A stretch of 5,572 nucleotides of DNA from Clostridium sp. (GTDB lineage Bacteria; Bacillota; Clostridia; Clostridiales; Clostridiaceae). The translations under genes and the position numbers were made by a program. The stretch lies in the NCBI GenBank assembly GCA_018372555.1, contig JAHAIU010000196.1:1-5572 (forward strand), read 5' to 3'. Below, one piece after another: positions 4,823 to 5,572 of this stretch; the first letter of the stretch is position 1; each line of letters starts with the position of its first letter. A model generated the notes under the pieces. The model saw only the letters and a program-made list of their open reading frames with translations. It searched no databases and had not been told where the DNA came from.

Positions 4823-5572
4823 CTTTCCTGCTTCAGTATTCTTATCACCTTCACTGTCATTATTAGTAGTATCATTATTGTTGCTAGAGTTATTATCTGT
4901 GTCATTATTACTTTCATTATTGTTAGTACTATTGTCTCCACTACTACCACCGTTGCCAGTGTTATTATCATTGTCAGTTCCATTTCCAGTACCATTATTA
5001 TTGTCAGTCTCATTATCTGTATCAGTGTTATTATCTTTCTTTTCGTCTAAACCAGCTAATGCTATTTCTAATTTTTCTGATGCCTTATTAACTTCCACTT
5101 GACTAGCTTCTTCATTATCTAAAACATCTTTAACTTCTTTTAACTTTTCCTTAAGTAAATTAACACTCTCTTCAGTATATTTAGATACATCTATAGATTC
5201 AGCTTTATTTATTAATTCTTCAAGTTTAGACTTGTCAGGTATTAATCTAAGCTCTAAATAAGCTCTAATTAATTTATTATATGCTTCATCTATTTGCTCT
5301 TGTGTTGCTTCTTTATTACTTAATATAGACTTAGCTTTATCTAATTCTGCATTAAATTTAGTAACACTTCCTTGTGTATACTTAGATAGATCCTTAGCTT
5401 CTAACTCTGAAACTAGCTTTTCAAGCTTAGAATTATCTGCTGCTAATTTTAAATCAGCAAATGCTTTTCCTAGGCTTTCATAAGTCTTAGATACTTCTTC
5501 TTCCATTGCATTTTCATCTTCTATTACTTTATTAGCCTTTTCAAGTTCAACTTGAAGTGCTTCCCAAGTTGC
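4724..5572 (-). CDS. C-terminal part of an LPXTG-anchored surface protein with FIVAR-like repeats (5' end outside window)
   Basis: The frame is open to the window edge, giving 282 visible residues; the Met at 5506 is internal to a repeat and is not a start. Visible residues 1-43 are the end of one FIVAR-like repeat, ~44-110 a second and ~111-178 a third, with the same YT-x-x-S turns (LSKYTQGS, VSKYTEES) as in the fucosidase downstream. An Asn/Asp/Thr/Gly-rich linker follows (~179-252), then LPETG (253-257), a hydrophobic segment and RRRK. The protein is therefore sortase-anchored. Its N-terminal function is not visible. By analogy with its neighbour it may be another glycosidase or a glycan-binding protein, but that is inference. 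It is followed by its own terminator and lies immediately upstream of the fucosidase gene in the same direction. Confidence 0.93.
   Translation of the reverse strand, partial: ATWEALQVELEKANKVIEDENAMEEEVSKTYESLGKAFADLKLAADNSKLEKLVSELEAKDLSKYTQGSVTKFNAELDKAKSILSNKEATQEQIDEAYNKLIRAYLELRLIPDKSKLEELINKAESIDVSKYTEESVNLLKEKLKEVKDVLDNEEASQVEVNKASEKLEIALAGLDEKKDNNTDTDNETDNNNGTGNGTDNDNNTGNGGSSGDNSTNNNESNNDTDNNSSNNNDTTNNDSEGDKNTEAGKGNLPETGGTSTFALVGIVTLLLGAGSVLRRRK
4727..4816 (-). other. LPETG cell-wall sorting signal of the upstream protein
   Basis: LPETG (codons 4802-4816) is followed by a hydrophobic segment and RRRK at the extreme C-terminus, as expected for a class A sortase substrate. Confidence 0.95.
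4817..5038 (-). other. Asn/Asp/Thr-rich wall-spanning linker
   Basis: About 74 residues rich in N, D, T, G and S join the last FIVAR-like repeat to LPETG. The linker is about twice as long as the fucosidase linker and far more acidic, although the anchor after it is almost identical. The last residues before LPETG, AGKGN, are shared by both proteins. Confidence 0.85.
5039..5572 (-). repeat. FIVAR-like helical repeats in the upstream surface protein
   Basis: Two complete repeats and one partial repeat of about 67 residues are visible. Landmarks are SKLEKLVSELEAKDLSKYT and SKLEELINKAESIDVSKYT at the repeat starts, and EATQEQIDEAYNKL and EASQVEVNKASEKL near their ends. They resemble each other, and repeat 1 of the fucosidase (ANKIDVSKYTPKS), more closely than the fucosidase repeats resemble one another by eye. 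Confidence 0.8.

Noticed and set aside
4780..5013. A 77-codon minus-strand frame
   Set aside because: It is an out-of-frame reading of the repetitive linker of the upstream surface-protein gene, rich in Ile/Thr/Met with no domain signal.

Overview
The window looks like DNA from a low-GC Gram-positive bacterium of the Firmicutes, most likely Clostridium or a close relative. The evidence is very AT-rich noncoding DNA, strongly A/T-ending codons, a GGGAGGAG Shine-Dalgarno site, LPXTG cell-wall sorting signals and Asn-rich linkers. The species cannot be fixed from the sequence. Everything real is on the minus strand, so the window reads from high to low coordinates: the 3' part of one surface-protein gene, a terminator, a promoter region, then one complete very large surface-protein gene.

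Region by region (minus-strand order): 5572-4724 is the C-terminal 282 residues of a wall-anchored protein whose start lies outside the window. It has FIVAR-like helical repeats, a long Asn/Asp/Thr-rich linker and an LPETG sorting signal. A strong intrinsic terminator follows at 4684-4709. The 4454-4683 gap holds an extended -10 promoter at 4583-4591, a leader of roughly 120 nt and a strong ribosome binding site. 4453-14 encodes a 1479-residue secreted, wall-anchored GH29 alpha-L-fucosidase. Its modules, in order, are: signal peptide, GH29 barrel, CBM32/discoidin-like domain, a further beta-sandwich, Calx-beta, CBM6/35-like domain, InlB B-repeat-like domain, a second CBM6/35-like domain, four FIVAR-like repeats, an Asn-rich linker and LPETG.

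Both proteins would be attached to peptidoglycan by a sortase, with their catalytic and binding modules projecting outward on a helical stalk. The fucosidase would remove fucose from host glycans such as mucin, Lewis-type or milk oligosaccharide structures; that substrate is inferred from the family. The two genes are separated by a terminator, so they look like independently transcribed neighbours in a cluster of surface glycan-degrading proteins. The 3' ends of the two genes, including the noncoding bases just past the stop codon, are nearly identical, which points to duplication or gene conversion of the anchor region.

I found no RNA gene, CRISPR array, insertion sequence or clearly new system. 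The points worth a second look are the shared 3' cassette, the paired and unassigned binding modules of the fucosidase, and the promoter architecture.
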